From Montifringilla adamsi (lineage: Eukaryota; Chordata; Aves; Passeriformes; Passeridae): a stretch of 64,000 nt of DNA. Below, piece after piece: positions 24,724 to 36,647 of this stretch. The notes beneath the pieces were generated by a model. It was not told where the DNA came from. It saw only the letters and a list, made by a program, of their open reading frames with translations, and made no database searches. A program made the translations under genes and the position numbers. Where the stretch lies: NCBI GenBank assembly GCA_017590115.1, contig JAGGNK010006559.1:8979784-9043783 (forward strand). Direction: 5' to 3'. Every line of letters starts with the position of its first letter. Positions within the stretch are counted from its first letter, which is position 1.

Positions 24724-26096
24724 GTATGCCTTGATAGGTTTTATGTATGTTTTTAACAGATAATCAGCCATTCCTTATGAAAGCCTTCCAGCTTTAAGAA
24801 AAATCCTCTTATAACATTAAGAATGAGGCTCTGATGAACAGTACAAGCAAACAGTAGGAAGAATCCAGGTGTAAAAAATATTGGTTGAAAGTCATGTCAA
24901 AATCTCTGGGTTTCTTTCTTGTATAACTGATACCTTTTACTTAACTCACCTAATTTTGAATAATACCCAGAACACCTACTTCTAATTTTTGTAGGAAGTG
25001 GGAAGTAGTAACACAAAGATTATTCTGAAACTAAATGTCCACCATTCTGAAAATGAGTACACACTTTTAATCCCCATAGGAAGTATGGACCTTAAGGATG
25101 CAGTTTCACATTGGGAATGTATTCCTATTTTTTATTCTCATATTTTCAACTACACAAATATCTTCCAAGTAGTCCTAGACCTAGCTAAATCTGTCACTTG
25201 TTGTTTGTCCTTGATGTACCTCATATTTGGCCTTTTCCTCTCAGCTTTGGAAGACCTCACAAAATACATGTACTTTCTCAGTCTCTCCTCCCACTTCCAG
25301 AAAACTTGTAGATGTTGCACCTGCATAGATCCCGCATATTTCCAGGAAGACTTTGTGCTTTTGTGCCTTCTCCCAGTGTATTGTCCTTCCTGTGGTAGAT
25401 GTTTATTGCGTATTTCAAAATCACCTCATAATTTAAATTCTGACAAAAACACCACTATGATTATTAGCTTGTATTCATGAGAAACACTGTGCATGCTCTT
25501 ATTGTTGTACCTTTCTGTTTTCCCTGCACTCTGATCAGAACTGGACCAGAGAATTGGAATTTCCAATTTTTGTGGATTTTAAGCAGTGGTGACAAATTCT
25601 TTAGAGGTAGATTTTGACAGAATTTTAGAAAATGAAATAAAATTAGTAATGAAATTCAAGAAAACAATAATAATATACTTATAATGTGCCTTTGTGTTTT
25701 CCATTATATTAAAAAAAAAAGTACATGAATTCAAATGCTCAAAAACATCACGGTTTCCTTGTGAAGGTTTACAGCATTGATTGCAGCCACTGATAACTAC
25801 ACTGAGAGCCATCCAGAAGGCACACTTCTTCCACTGCTATGTAGTTTATTACTCCAAGCTCTGGCAAATGACAGGACCTAACTTTCTCCCAGAGCCTGGA
25901 GAGCATTGCTTTGGTCAATAAATTTGGTACAGGTGGAGAGCTGAGTCACACATGAACAGTCTCTACATGCTTAGGAGATTAGAAAACTAAAATTCAAGAT
26001 TACTACAATACAAGGGAGGGTTGATATTTTGGTAGAGGGGTTAAGTAATATACATCTACATATGCTTCAATGAAACCCTGATGTATCTCAAAACAG
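24724..26096 (+). other. CDH7: CDH7 intron (1.4 kb) with a long chance-like open frame
   Basis: The donor is GTATGC. The acceptor CTCAAAACAG has a poor polypyrimidine tract. A + strand open frame of 160 codons (24,998-25,480) lies inside; its product is rich in Ser, Leu and Cys and I recognise no domain in it. No repeat was recognised. Confidence 0.8.
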
Positions 26097-26214
26097 GTGA
26101 TCCAAAAAATTAGTGCAATTGATAAAGATGACCCACCAAATGGCCATCAGTTCTACTTCAGTTTAACAGCAGAGGCAGCAAATAACCACAATTTTACATT
26201 GCAGGACAACAAAG
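26097..26214 (+). CDS. CDH7: Cadherin-7, EC5 exon (118 bp)
   Basis: The acceptor is AAAACAG, with little pyrimidine upstream, and the donor is G|GTAAGA. The protein reads VIQKISAIDKDDPPNGHQFY, FSLTAEAANNHNFTLQDNK. The DKDDPPNGHQF motif is the EC5 calcium-site strand common to type II cadherins. NFT is a potential N-glycosylation sequon. The 118 bp length and exit phase (one base of an aspartate codon) match the family. From memory, mammalian CDH7 has VDKDEPS here; the difference is conservative. Confidence 0.96.
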
Positions 26215-28244
26215 GTAAGAAAATTTGGATTTGGTAAATATTCACCAATAGCACCTTCCATTTTCAATGCAGCATGCTTATTATGACTTACATAAACTTC
26301 TGTTCTGATAGGGATATAAACTACAATCGGCCTGCCAAATATTTTTATCTGTAGACTGTTTGTCAAAGGAATTAAGCTGTTGCTTGAATCATTTAAAGCT
26401 TTGAGCCAAACAGAGCAGCATCAAATCATTAAATCTTTACTTTCTCTTTTTTTTTTTTTTTCCATCAGTCATTCTTCACATTTTCTGCGTGTATTTATAG
26501 GTTTTTATCCAAATTATATTTTACCTTGGGGCAGTGACTGAAAAATGTCCAGGAATTCATGACTTATTAATATAACTCAGGGCATAAAAAATGAGTACAC
26601 GATTGATGGAGATGTTTTGTCATTTGTGGGGATTTTGTTTGATTTTTAGAAAAACACATCTTTTCAGTAACTAAGTACATCCCCTTTTGAGGAATGCTTT
26701 TGATAATGAAAGCTGCCTATAATATTTGCGCAGACTTCTTATGACTGTTTCCTCAAAGACTCCCACTGACATCCCATTTCTGTTAGTTAAAATATCTGAG
26801 AACACACTCTAATTACTGCCCTCATTAGTTACACTGCACAGTGCAGCAGTTGGGCACGTGTCAGGCAGTTTAGCTATTAGCTGTGGCAAACAGAACTAAA
26901 TAGACAGGGTATTTCTCTTGCACTGCTCTTTTATGGATCAGTACTTAGCCAGAGCTACAAAGTCATCCTATTAGTAAAACAAGAAAAACAAGCATATGGA
27001 CACTGAAGGACACTGTTTGTACAGGCAAACTTTGAATAATATTCAGTAAGTATAATGTGTGACCTAATAAAGTTCTTTCATGCAGGTCTTCCTTGCCTTA
27101 CCTTACATGTAGTTAATGAAATGCTTAGTTTTCCTCATATGAGCAGCTTGCAGTTTAAAACTGAAGACTCTAACAGTAACAATGATCAAAATAATAAAAG
27201 TGCATTAGAATAGGACTGTTCAGAAACCTGACAAAATTGTAAGTAATGTAAAGAGACCCTCTTCCAGAAAATTTATAATTTAATAAAAGTGATACTAGAC
27301 TTTTGTAATGCCTGTAAAATCAGTGGAGTTAAAAGACACAGCAGCAGCTGCCTAATTCAACATTAGTTAATTTTATGCATCTCTCGTTTGGTGTTACACC
27401 AAGGTGTTTGCATATTTTGCCAGATATAATAGATGACACAGTAAGATAACTTTACTGACTACCAATATGTCTGTCTATGGATAGATTGGTAAGTGGAAAG
27501 GTAGATAGATAAATTGAATGAATATTTATATACATGCTGGGGGATGTAACTCCCTACCTCTCAGGAGCTCTCAATCTGTGTTGTACACGGAGAGTTTTGA
27601 ACATATCTTCTTGAACACACAGACTTTTTAATCACATAACTCAGACCACTGTCAATCTATACATTTTAGACTGATTATAATAGCCATCTTGAATCTCAGA
27701 AGAGTTTGAAAACAACGGCATTTCTTTGTTGCATGAACAATTACTTTGTTTTTGCATGGATAGGAATTTTTTTGCATTCAAAAAATATTTAATTGATCTT
27801 CAGAACCTATTCTCCTATTAATATGGTCATTGCTTCCATTAATATGATATCTATAGCTGTAAATAATTGAAATAGATGCTTGTAAATTAACTGGAAACAG
27901 GTATTGAGATACCTAATCTGATCACTGACGGATAATTTTTACAATTATCTCATCTTCAGCTATCTATCCAGGCTGTGAAAATGTGATCTCAGCTAAAAAC
28001 AAATGTATCTCTGCATATTTGAAATATTCTTTTCTGGAACATAAAAATCTTCTTGTTTAGTTGTGTGTGATTTTCGTTGATCTTACCTCTGCAGCTTCAA
28101 AAGTGTATGACTGGGAAAGGTAAACTTTTTGAAATAATAGTATGCTTTTATAAAGTCTTTAAGTAGAAGGCTATAGTATTTATAGACTTGTGTTTCAGAA
28201 AAGTCACAGATGTTATAATTTTGTCTTTTTATTCCTTTATCTAG
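26215..28244 (+). other. CDH7: CDH7 intron (2.0 kb)
   Basis: The donor is GTAAGA and the acceptor is TTTATCTAG. It contains a poly-T run at about 26,446-26,462 and unique AT-rich sequence. No repeat family was recognised. Confidence 0.85.
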
Positions 28245-28496
28245 ATAATACTGCGACAGTATTAACCAAAAGAAATGGGTTTCGAAGACAGGAACAGTCT
28301 GTTTTCTACTTGCCAATATTCATAGTGGACAGTGGATCACCTTCACTTAGTAGCACAAATACTCTCACCATCAGGGTCTGTGATTGTGATGCAGATGGTA
28401 TTGCTCAGACATGCAATGCAGAAGCATATATCTTGCCTGCAGGACTTAGCACTGGAGCCCTGATAGCAATATTGGCTTGTGTCTTGACACTGCTAG
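28245..28496 (+). CDS. CDH7: Cadherin-7, EC5 membrane-proximal and transmembrane exon (252 bp)
   Basis: The acceptor is TTATCTAG and the donor is CTAG|GTATGT. The protein reads [40 protein letters not shown] and [20 protein letters not shown], then starts the transmembrane helix with [20 protein letters not shown]. The cysteines in CDCDADG and QTCNAE are the conserved membrane-proximal EC5 cysteines. The helix is split by the following 7.3 kb intron, which interrupts the codon after TLL; this is the normal position in classical cadherins. The length is standard. The frame stays open for another 33 codons past the donor (see findings). Confidence 0.97.
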
Positions 28497-31400
28497 GTAT
28501 GTCTCCTTTCTGTTACCCTTATTTTCCATTCAATGCATTGTGGCAAAAGATACATGAATATAAGCTTCAACATTCCTCTCCGCCCTCATTTCTGTGAACA
28601 GGCATAGATAGTATTCAAGAAAGAACAGCATTTTGTAACATTAGCACAAAAACACCTTTAGATTGGGATTATCAATTTAGATACTTCGTTTCTATATCAA
28701 GCTGCCTTCAGACAGACATAAGAAATTACAGTAAAAGAAAAAAAAGTTGGACTTGCATCAAATGCAATATTTAAGAGATAGACAATGCAGTTTATGGAAG
28801 CATTTGGTTTAGCATCCTCACCATATAACCAGTATCCCTTTTCCACAGGCATAACTGTTTTTAAACATTTACTGATTTGCATAGAAGAAAAGATATTCAG
28901 AAAATACAACAGATGCAATTTACTCATGAGAATCATAATTAATTGACATCATTTGCAGAGTGATCTTTTGTTACTTTTGCAAATGGTAGCACAGCTGGAT
29001 TTTATGTTGGGCAGTGAAACTGCAACTAGACAAAAGGCAGAGGAAAAGAGCAGAATAGTGTCAACATCCTAGTTTGCCTAGCATTTCTCATGTAATGCCT
29101 AGTCATTAAACAGTAAAAGGGACAATAAAGGGTCAAATCAAGAAAAAAAGATGAAGGCTAAGGTGAACAAAAGTGAAGTTTTGGGTTTTGTCTGAAATTT
29201 TTTATGTTACCAGGGTACCTGGTTCAGCACACAAGAATTTTCATTAGTGTTGCTATCAATTAAGAGATTTTTCTGTTCCCTGTCTGTACATACCAGTCTA
29301 AGGAAGGGAAGAAGACCACAGTCTTCTTTTGTTGGTATAATCCCAGTAGTGTTTTATCTGCCACTGTTATCGAAGTAATTTCCATAGGTCAAATCAAGAG
29401 ACTTGTGTCCAAACTTCTGTCCCTGGAAGTATTTCCAGCATGTACAGATATGTCTTCTTTCACACTCTGATTCATGTCACTGGAAACCACTAAAAGGAGA
29501 TGCTCCTTCTGCTAAAATATTTCTAAAGGACTCCAAAACAAAAAACCTGTTGCATACTTTTTTTACAGAGTAATAAAAATCACTACCTCTGAAACCAACT
29601 TACATATATATATAGGAGATGGCATTTCTAAAGTTTTCCGTCTCTGTGACATAAAAAAATCTAACACCATAAGACTTTATTCTCACTCAACACATGGTTA
29701 GGTCTAGGTTTAAGAAATGGAAGGAAATTATTGCCAAAAGTTTTAATGAACATTTTTAAATATCATTTTTCTAGCAGCATTTCGAGCCAATTTATGTACA
29801 CAAATGAACTTTATTGGGACATGAAGCTAAATGTTAGAGTTCAAAAAGATATAAAAATATTCTCTTATATCAACTGGCATTAGTATCAGTGAAAAAACAC
29901 CGGCTTTAAACTTTAAGTTTATGTACTTAGGAATAAAAGTCCTGTAACCATAGCAATTCAGTTGATCCGAAAAGGAAATCTCACCATTTTTGTTACACAT
30001 GAAAAGCTAGTTTCTGAAGATTACGTAGGAAACTGCTGTAGGTACCATGCAACTTGGTCTGGTCATAAACCTTTCTTAAATAGAAGCAGTAGGATTTCAA
30101 GAAGACCATTGAGTGGAAACAAAGCATGTTGGCACCAAATAACTTGGTTATTCTACTCGGTACACCAGAAGTCAAATACAACCAATAAACCAACAAACGA
30201 GCTTTTATTCCAGTTATTTTTAAAGTATTCTGAACAAGGGTTTGGTAAAAAAATCTTGCATATTACCACCTCAACAATGATTTTATTTGTCAAAGACTTT
30301 GGTTTTCCAAAGTCATCTGTCTGAAGGCATCAACATTGTTTATCCAAAAAGGCATTTGTATGTGCCACCATCACTTCCAGTCTGAACTGTTCCTTTTGAG
30401 TACAGTTCAAAGCTGCAGGAACAGGTTAGGCTGTGTTTGTATGATAACCCTGGGTTTGAGTACTGCATTTTGATATTGTATCCCATTTTAGTCTCAGTCG
30501 CGTGCCAGGGTCCACAAGGAAAAGATATCTAAGCATCCCTGATGCCCAATAAAACCCAGCTGTTTGTCTGGTCCCAGAGAGTTTCTTCTTCTCTCATTTG
30601 CTCCTAAAATATGTTTTCTGGGATCAGCTGTATGGTGGAATTGCTAGGAATTGCTAGGAATTTACTTTTGCCCTTTTGCCCTTTGCAAAATTCCTGAGAA
30701 AAATGCTGAAGATTTACTAGTACAGCATAAAAAACCGGTTTCAGCTGTTGGCAAATGGTTCCAGGACTGGAACAAGGGATCAACATTTTTGTGTAAGACT
30801 TTATCAGTGAAACGAGGATACAGTCTACTGGATCAATATCTTTCCCTAACCCAAGATTAACACGCAGTGCAAATCCAGTCACATTAATCAATGTCATCTT
30901 AATGTGGGTGCCAGTTGTAAGGCCGAGAAAGCATGAAATTTGCATAGATGGAATGAATACATGCATTCTGGCACCAGGGTATTGAATTCTCAACCAGGTC
31001 TTACTTTCTTGAAGTTAGTATGATATATTTTTTGATCTTGCCCCATACATCCCTGTGGCTAATATATAACCATTCACCTCTATCAAGACCTGGATTTCTC
31101 AGTGGGATTTCTTAGTGTTACTACTTTTACTTAAGCAACGAATCAGTTTTAGAAAAGCACAATGTTTTCACTGACCCTAAGAAGGAAGAATGTTATTAAA
31201 TTACACTCTTTTTATGAGAATTGCATACAACCTGGTATAGACTATTTTTTCAAATGAAAATAATTTTTAAAAGCTAACAACATTTAAAAACAAAATCTCT
31301 ATCTTCATATTGACTGATGGAATTTAAATTGTAAATTTCATTTCATAAGAAAATTGCAACACTTTTTTAATTACTAAAAACAGCTTTCCAATTATGCAGT

Positions 31401-34400
31401 AAAGCTAAGTTTTACAGAAAGAAAAAAACCTCAAAAAACCATAAAAAGCATATGAAAAGGTAGCTTGAATAATTTTGGACTACACATAGATTTGAGGAAA
31501 GCAAGTAGAATTTTCTTAACTTTTCTGAAAATTATATGATAATTTAATTCAAGGCAATTTGTTTTTCAGTTAGCATCTTCCAGAAACAGTGTAACAACTG
31601 CTTAGCATGAAATGTTTACATAAAATCACACAAACAGAATATTCATCTGTAGATAACCTAATCATTTTTGAGAGGTTAAGTATTTTCTTTGTATCAAAAG
31701 CTATATTGGCACAATACTTTTTCGTAGTTGTTGTCTTTCATACTTCTAAATGCAATCTATTGGTGTCTCCTATTTTCTTAGGAAGACTGAAGAAAGCTTC
31801 CTATTGGTGTGGCACTGGAGTTTACAAGAATAATACATTAATAAAACTTGAAAATGCAGCTTTGAATCTTTTTTTTTTCAGTTGAAAGACATCAAATTTG
31901 TTATCATTATCAAAATACCTGCAAACCGAAATTAAATCAGAACACATAACGGTGATTTGTAAACAAGAAAAAACAGTTCTAGTCGTAAGAACCCTATTTT
32001 CTAAGTAGGTATAACATGTACAGAGTGTGGCTATGTAGTATGTGTAGGGTTTGGCCTTGCAGTTTTAATAGTGATAAGTGTAACTGGGAGAAAACAATTA
32101 ACTAGGGCTTTCACTTTCTGAAAGCAACACTTTCAGAAAGTGGTTGAATATGAAATGCAGCAGCTGTTTTCTGAAAGTTTGGGAGCTGATTAGGGTCACT
32201 CAGTGTGGGCATTTAAAGGTCACAGTCACTTTGCAAATATCAGTCCAAACTGATTAAACAACAGGTATAGGTGAAGTTTGTTAAGTGGGAATCAAATTCA
32301 AGTTTCCGGAGTCTTGGCCTCTGTTATCACCAATCGTTACCTGACTGTACTGGCAACTGCAAGGTATAACTTCAATAGGTTATTAGTACGCTGCTTAGAT
32401 GGCTGGGGATCTCCAATCATCAGCTTTATGAATCATGACGCACCTAAGGCATAAACCAGTGTGCAGATCTGCTCACAGCTGATGTGGCTTATTGCTATAG
32501 TAAATTCTTGGCTTAGGGCTGTAGTGTATACAAATCATGGTAATGCTTGTGATTTAGCTCTGTGCCTTTCTGTATAGCTCTGCATGTAGTCTTCTCTCTC
32601 AGGGCCTCTCACGACTTTATGGCTTCCTTACAATTATGTTGCAGTTGCCTTGAGTACAAAAGGAAAAATTAATACTAAACCAGAAAAATGTGTTAGGGTG
32701 AACTAAGCCTGACTTATTACCAGATCATACCAAAATGGAAATTTCATGCTAATTCCAGAAAGCACACTGAAAAGTGGCAAAGCAAAAATCCACTCTTGCA
32801 TTCCAAGGTGTTTGTTTAAAGAGTGATTTGGTTGAACTGATACTGAAAACATTAAATGTATACTAGACACAAGGATAAAACTGTGTATTACCACAGCTAA
32901 TATAAAGACAAACAATTTTTTTTTGCTTGGTTACTGTACCTATTAAAGGAAATCAATATTTGTAAAAATTTAGGTAAATCAGAAGAATTAAAAGGTTAGT
33001 TTAAATCAGACTTTGGTAATTCTGGTTATTAAGATTTTATAATTAGCAGCTTAAAATAGCGATTGATTTGTTTATTTGTTACGTCACATACGAAATCTGT
33101 ACAGTCATTTCATCTCCTTAGTATGAGTTTGGTGTATCTGTATGAAGCCAATCTAGTGCCCTCAATGTGCAATACATTTGTGCCTAAAGGTTTTCCACTG
33201 TATTATTTCTTTTCTAAGAACCATGAAATTAGGTTTTTACTAGTTCAGACAGTCCCTAATTACTGACTTAATGTCTGCTTTTGTCATAAATGTAGGAAAT
33301 AAAAGCCCACCATTACTTAATAAGAAATGAAAAAAACTTTGAAACCATTTGCATTTGATTAAATAGCAGTGAAAATTGTTTAGGTTTGTATTCATTTCTG
33401 CAGCTCCTCCAATGCAGCTAAAGCTTTGTTCATTTAGAGGTTAAACTTTATTGTTCATGGCTGCTGGAAAGGCTAGAAATTAATAATCTTATAAAGTTAT
33501 CTAAATGCTAAAATATTTAACCTTTAGAAAGACTCCATATTTTTCTTGGCTTCAACCAAGTGTGAGAGGTAGAAGGAACACTATATAAAATGTTCATTGT
33601 ATCTTGATTTTTATTGTACCTTTAGGCAGACCTTCCTACTAAGTTTCTTATTTTACACTTATTAGCATGTCTTTAACTTTCAGCATGAAGTATGTTAAGA
33701 GGGACTGTAGAGTAAAAATGCATTTATTGAATAAAGTAAATGATTAGCTGCTTACTTATGTGGCAATAAAAATGTGGCAGTAAATGCTAAAAACTAAATG
33801 CTAAATGCTAAATATTTAAGAAATTGTGCCAATAGAAATCTTGTTTGAAATATCTATTTGTACTGTCAGCAAGGTAATTTCACTTTAAAATATCTTTTAT
33901 AATAAGGAAAAGCATTAAGAGTGGAGTGCAATTGTATCTGATGAAAATTTTATGTTCTCTGCCGTATAATTTACAGCTTATTATACAAATATCAGAATGT
34001 TTTGAAATTTCACAAATGTCACTTTAAAGGTCAATATTTCATATTATTAAACTGCTTATGTAAATATTGTTCAAAGCAAAATGCCCCAAATTAGTGGCTT
34101 CTGAATTCAATACATAAAGGAATCAGATAGATGCCAGGGGCAAAAAACGTGAAAGAGTGGTGTTGATTACGTCGTAATATAGTCATGAGACATCTGTTAG
34201 TAGATGGACTATTGGATATGTGCTTGGTAGCTACTGAGAAAAGAGGAATGAATCGTTACCTAATATGTTTGTCAAAAATTTTAGGGTAAAAAAAATGTAG
34301 TTGCAGCTTTATTTTTAGACACGTGTGGTTCCAAAGGGAAATAAAAATAGTGCAGAAAGGCATCTCTGGCTTTAGCCAGTTCCAAATTGTACCATAACAT

Positions 34401-35764
34401 CTGTAGACTGATACCGCTTTCTTGCATGTACAATTTACTGGTTTATTCTAGCTATGTGATTGAAATATTAAGTCATTCCTTACAATGACTAGATTGATAG
34501 TGATTTTAAGACCATTCCATGAAAAGGCTTTCAAGAATGGTAGTCCCACATCATGCAATTTGTAGAGGCCATTTTTGAGACTACCTAGGGAACCTTAAGC
34601 TTAATATTATCTCTATCACCTTTTGGCTTTTGCTTTTCCATTTGTTTCTACAGCATTTAATTGGCATTGTAAGTAAAGATTGAAAATGTTATCAATGCAT
34701 ATAATCACATAATCTTAACATTAAAAATAGTCATAAAATCAGAAGAGATTAATTAAATGTGGAATGACACTTTTCAACATACTGTTATTTTTTCAAACAT
34801 AGTGATGCCTGTGTTATCCTAGGAGTGTCATTAACTCAGCAAATGTTATCCAGATGCTACAATATAGTATTAATTATTTTCTAGGAGGATGATTCACACT
34901 CCATCATGTCCCACAGATGGATGCAATATTCACAGCATTGGTTCCATATTTTGTGCGCCACCAGTGATGTTTCTCTACCAAAACTGTATTAGAACTAGAG
35001 GAGTCTTGAGCTAGTTTCTTTCAGTGCTTTTGGCTACCACTGCAGTTTAGTGTTAGCTTTCAAGCTGAAAGAAACTTTAGGGTTAAAATTAAATAAACAA
35101 TTACATTTCTAGTACTGGTTTATCCAGTAAACTCTAGCCATAGCAGTTCTCATTAGATATAAGGCAGAAGTCTCAAGTGCAGTACTTTGCACTTTTCAAG
35201 AAAGTGAGATCCTATATAGAGGTGGTTTTATTCCATGAAGTAAGTCTTATCAATGTTCTCCAATATAATATTTTTAAACTTTCTTTTTATTCAGCAGATA
35301 TTGATCATACACTTTAATGCTGTCACTTTCCAAAGCATGGTTTTTAAATTTTATTCCATCAATTTATGGATGTGTTTTTATCACTTGGGCATTTAAGAGT
35401 TCAGGAAAAGTTTCTTGGTTTTTTTTTTTTTAATTATTATAATTTCTTGGATGTGAGATTTTCATAGTCAGACTGAACCAGTATTGAAATTTATGTTTAG
35501 CAGACAATATAGGATATTAGAATTAGAGATGAAGATGCTAATCCTGAATGATTTGGGAAATAGATTCTTTAGGGTCTAAAAAGCTTATGGTTTAAAAGTT
35601 ATTTCATAATCTGCTAGGTTTCACATCTAACTGCATAAATTTATTGCATCTATCTGCATAAATTCCTTGGGTCTTTGCCATATAAATTAATGGATACATC
35701 CAACATTAGGAAAAATATGAGAAAACTTCAGCACTGCTAAAATTCTAACTTTTCTTTGTTCCAG
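28497..35764 (+). other. CDH7: CDH7 last intron (7.3 kb), splits the transmembrane segment
   Basis: The donor is GTATGT and the acceptor is TTCTTTGTTCCAG. It is mostly unique AT-rich sequence. A perfect 13-bp hairpin lies at 32,112-32,142, followed by a unique, somewhat GC-richer block to about 32,600. A candidate intronic poly(A) signal (AATAAA, 29,124-29,129) lies 628 bp after the donor. A minus-strand open frame of 129 codons (30,604-30,993) has no product that I recognise. No LINE or LTR was firmly recognised. Confidence 0.85.
32112..32142. repeat. Perfect 13-bp inverted repeat with 5-nt loop
   Basis: The arms CACTTTCTGAAAG and CTTTCAGAAAGTG are exact reverse complements, separated by CAACA. 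A third copy of the TTCTGAAAG word follows near 32,168-32,178. The element lies in the last intron and can form a hairpin in the pre-mRNA. No known family is assigned. Confidence 0.95.
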
Positions 35765-36258
35765 TTCTTGTCTTGCTGATTGTCACCATGAGGCGACGGA
35801 AAAAAGAGCCCCTCATTTTTGATGAAGAGAGAGATATCAGAGAAAACATTGTCAGGTACGATGATGAGGGTGGGGGAGAAGAAGACACAGAGGCTTTTGA
35901 CATGGCTGCCTTGAGGAACCTCAACATCATGCGAGACACCAAGACCAGAAGGGACGTGACACCTGAGATTCAGTTCTTGAGCAGACCGACTTTTAAAAGT
36001 ATCCCAGATAATGTAATTTTTAGGGAATTTATCTGGGAAAGACTAAAAGAAGCTGACGTGGACCCCTGTGCGCCGCCCTACGACTCCCTGCAGACGTACG
36101 CATTTGAGGGGAACGGCTCGGTGGCAGAGTCGCTCAGTTCTTTAGATTCCATCAGCTCAAACTCTGACCAGAACTACGATTACCTCAGTGACTGGGGCCC
36201 TCGATTTAAAAGGCTTGCAGATATGTATGGGACCGGACCAGAATGCTTATACTCCTAG
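35765..36258 (+). CDS. CDH7: Cadherin-7, last coding exon: end of TM helix and catenin-binding tail
   Basis: The acceptor is TTTGTTCCAG; the exon carries 163 residues and the stop TAG at 36,256-36,258. It completes the membrane helix (VLVLLIVTM), then the basic stop-transfer RRRKK. The juxtamembrane p120-catenin region follows ([28 protein letters not shown]). The distal part is the beta-catenin-binding region ([32 protein letters not shown]), through which the receptor is tied to alpha-catenin and actin. The whole tail is intact and of normal length. Compared with mammalian CDH7 as I remember it, there are two extra cysteines, in [11 protein letters not shown] and in the C-terminus GPECLYS. 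This exon is what most clearly sets CDH7 apart from CDH20 and the others. Confidence 0.97.
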
Positions 36259-36332
36259 CCTTGGAACCTTCCTCTGAAAATGCACTGAAGAATATTAAAA
36301 CAGAAAACTCAACCTAACAGACTGAGGAGAGT

Positions 36333-36340
36333 TGTAAATA
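36333..36340 (+). promoter_or_regulatory. Candidate Pumilio response element (TGTAAATA)
   Basis: This 8-mer fits the PUM1/PUM2 consensus UGUANAUA and lies early in the 3'UTR, on the transcribed strand. A single 8-mer arises easily by chance in AT-rich DNA, so this is only a suggestion. Confidence 0.35.
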
Positions 36341-36641
36341 TTTTCCCATTTTTAAAATTTTATGTTGTTGGTTTTGGTTTTTTTTTCTGCCTTAGTGGAA
36401 CATATCTTCATTAGACTTGTCCTAGGGACTGCACTGACCACACAGAATATGAGCATTTGGTGGCATTTTTGATAAAATGAAATGCTCAGCCACGTTCAAA
36501 TAGATAGCAACCCTCAAGTACCTGGAGAGGCAACTCACTTTCAAGAGTATGTTATGCAGTCACCTCAGTGAGCTGGTGATACTCTGTAGATGCCTTCACA
36601 ATATTACTGTATTGAGAATACAGAGTCTCTTTTTAAGAAGA

Positions 36642-36647
36642 AATAAA
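36642..36647 (+). terminator. Candidate proximal poly(A) signal AATAAA
   Basis: A canonical hexamer lies 384 bases after the stop codon. It could give a short 3'UTR isoform. No cleavage site is shown by the sequence alone. Confidence 0.35.

Noticed and set aside
30440..30993. Possible LTR end (AATAAA near 30,549) and a 129-codon minus frame
   Set aside because: No convincing termini, repeat match or protein family could be recognised; kept as unique intron sequence.
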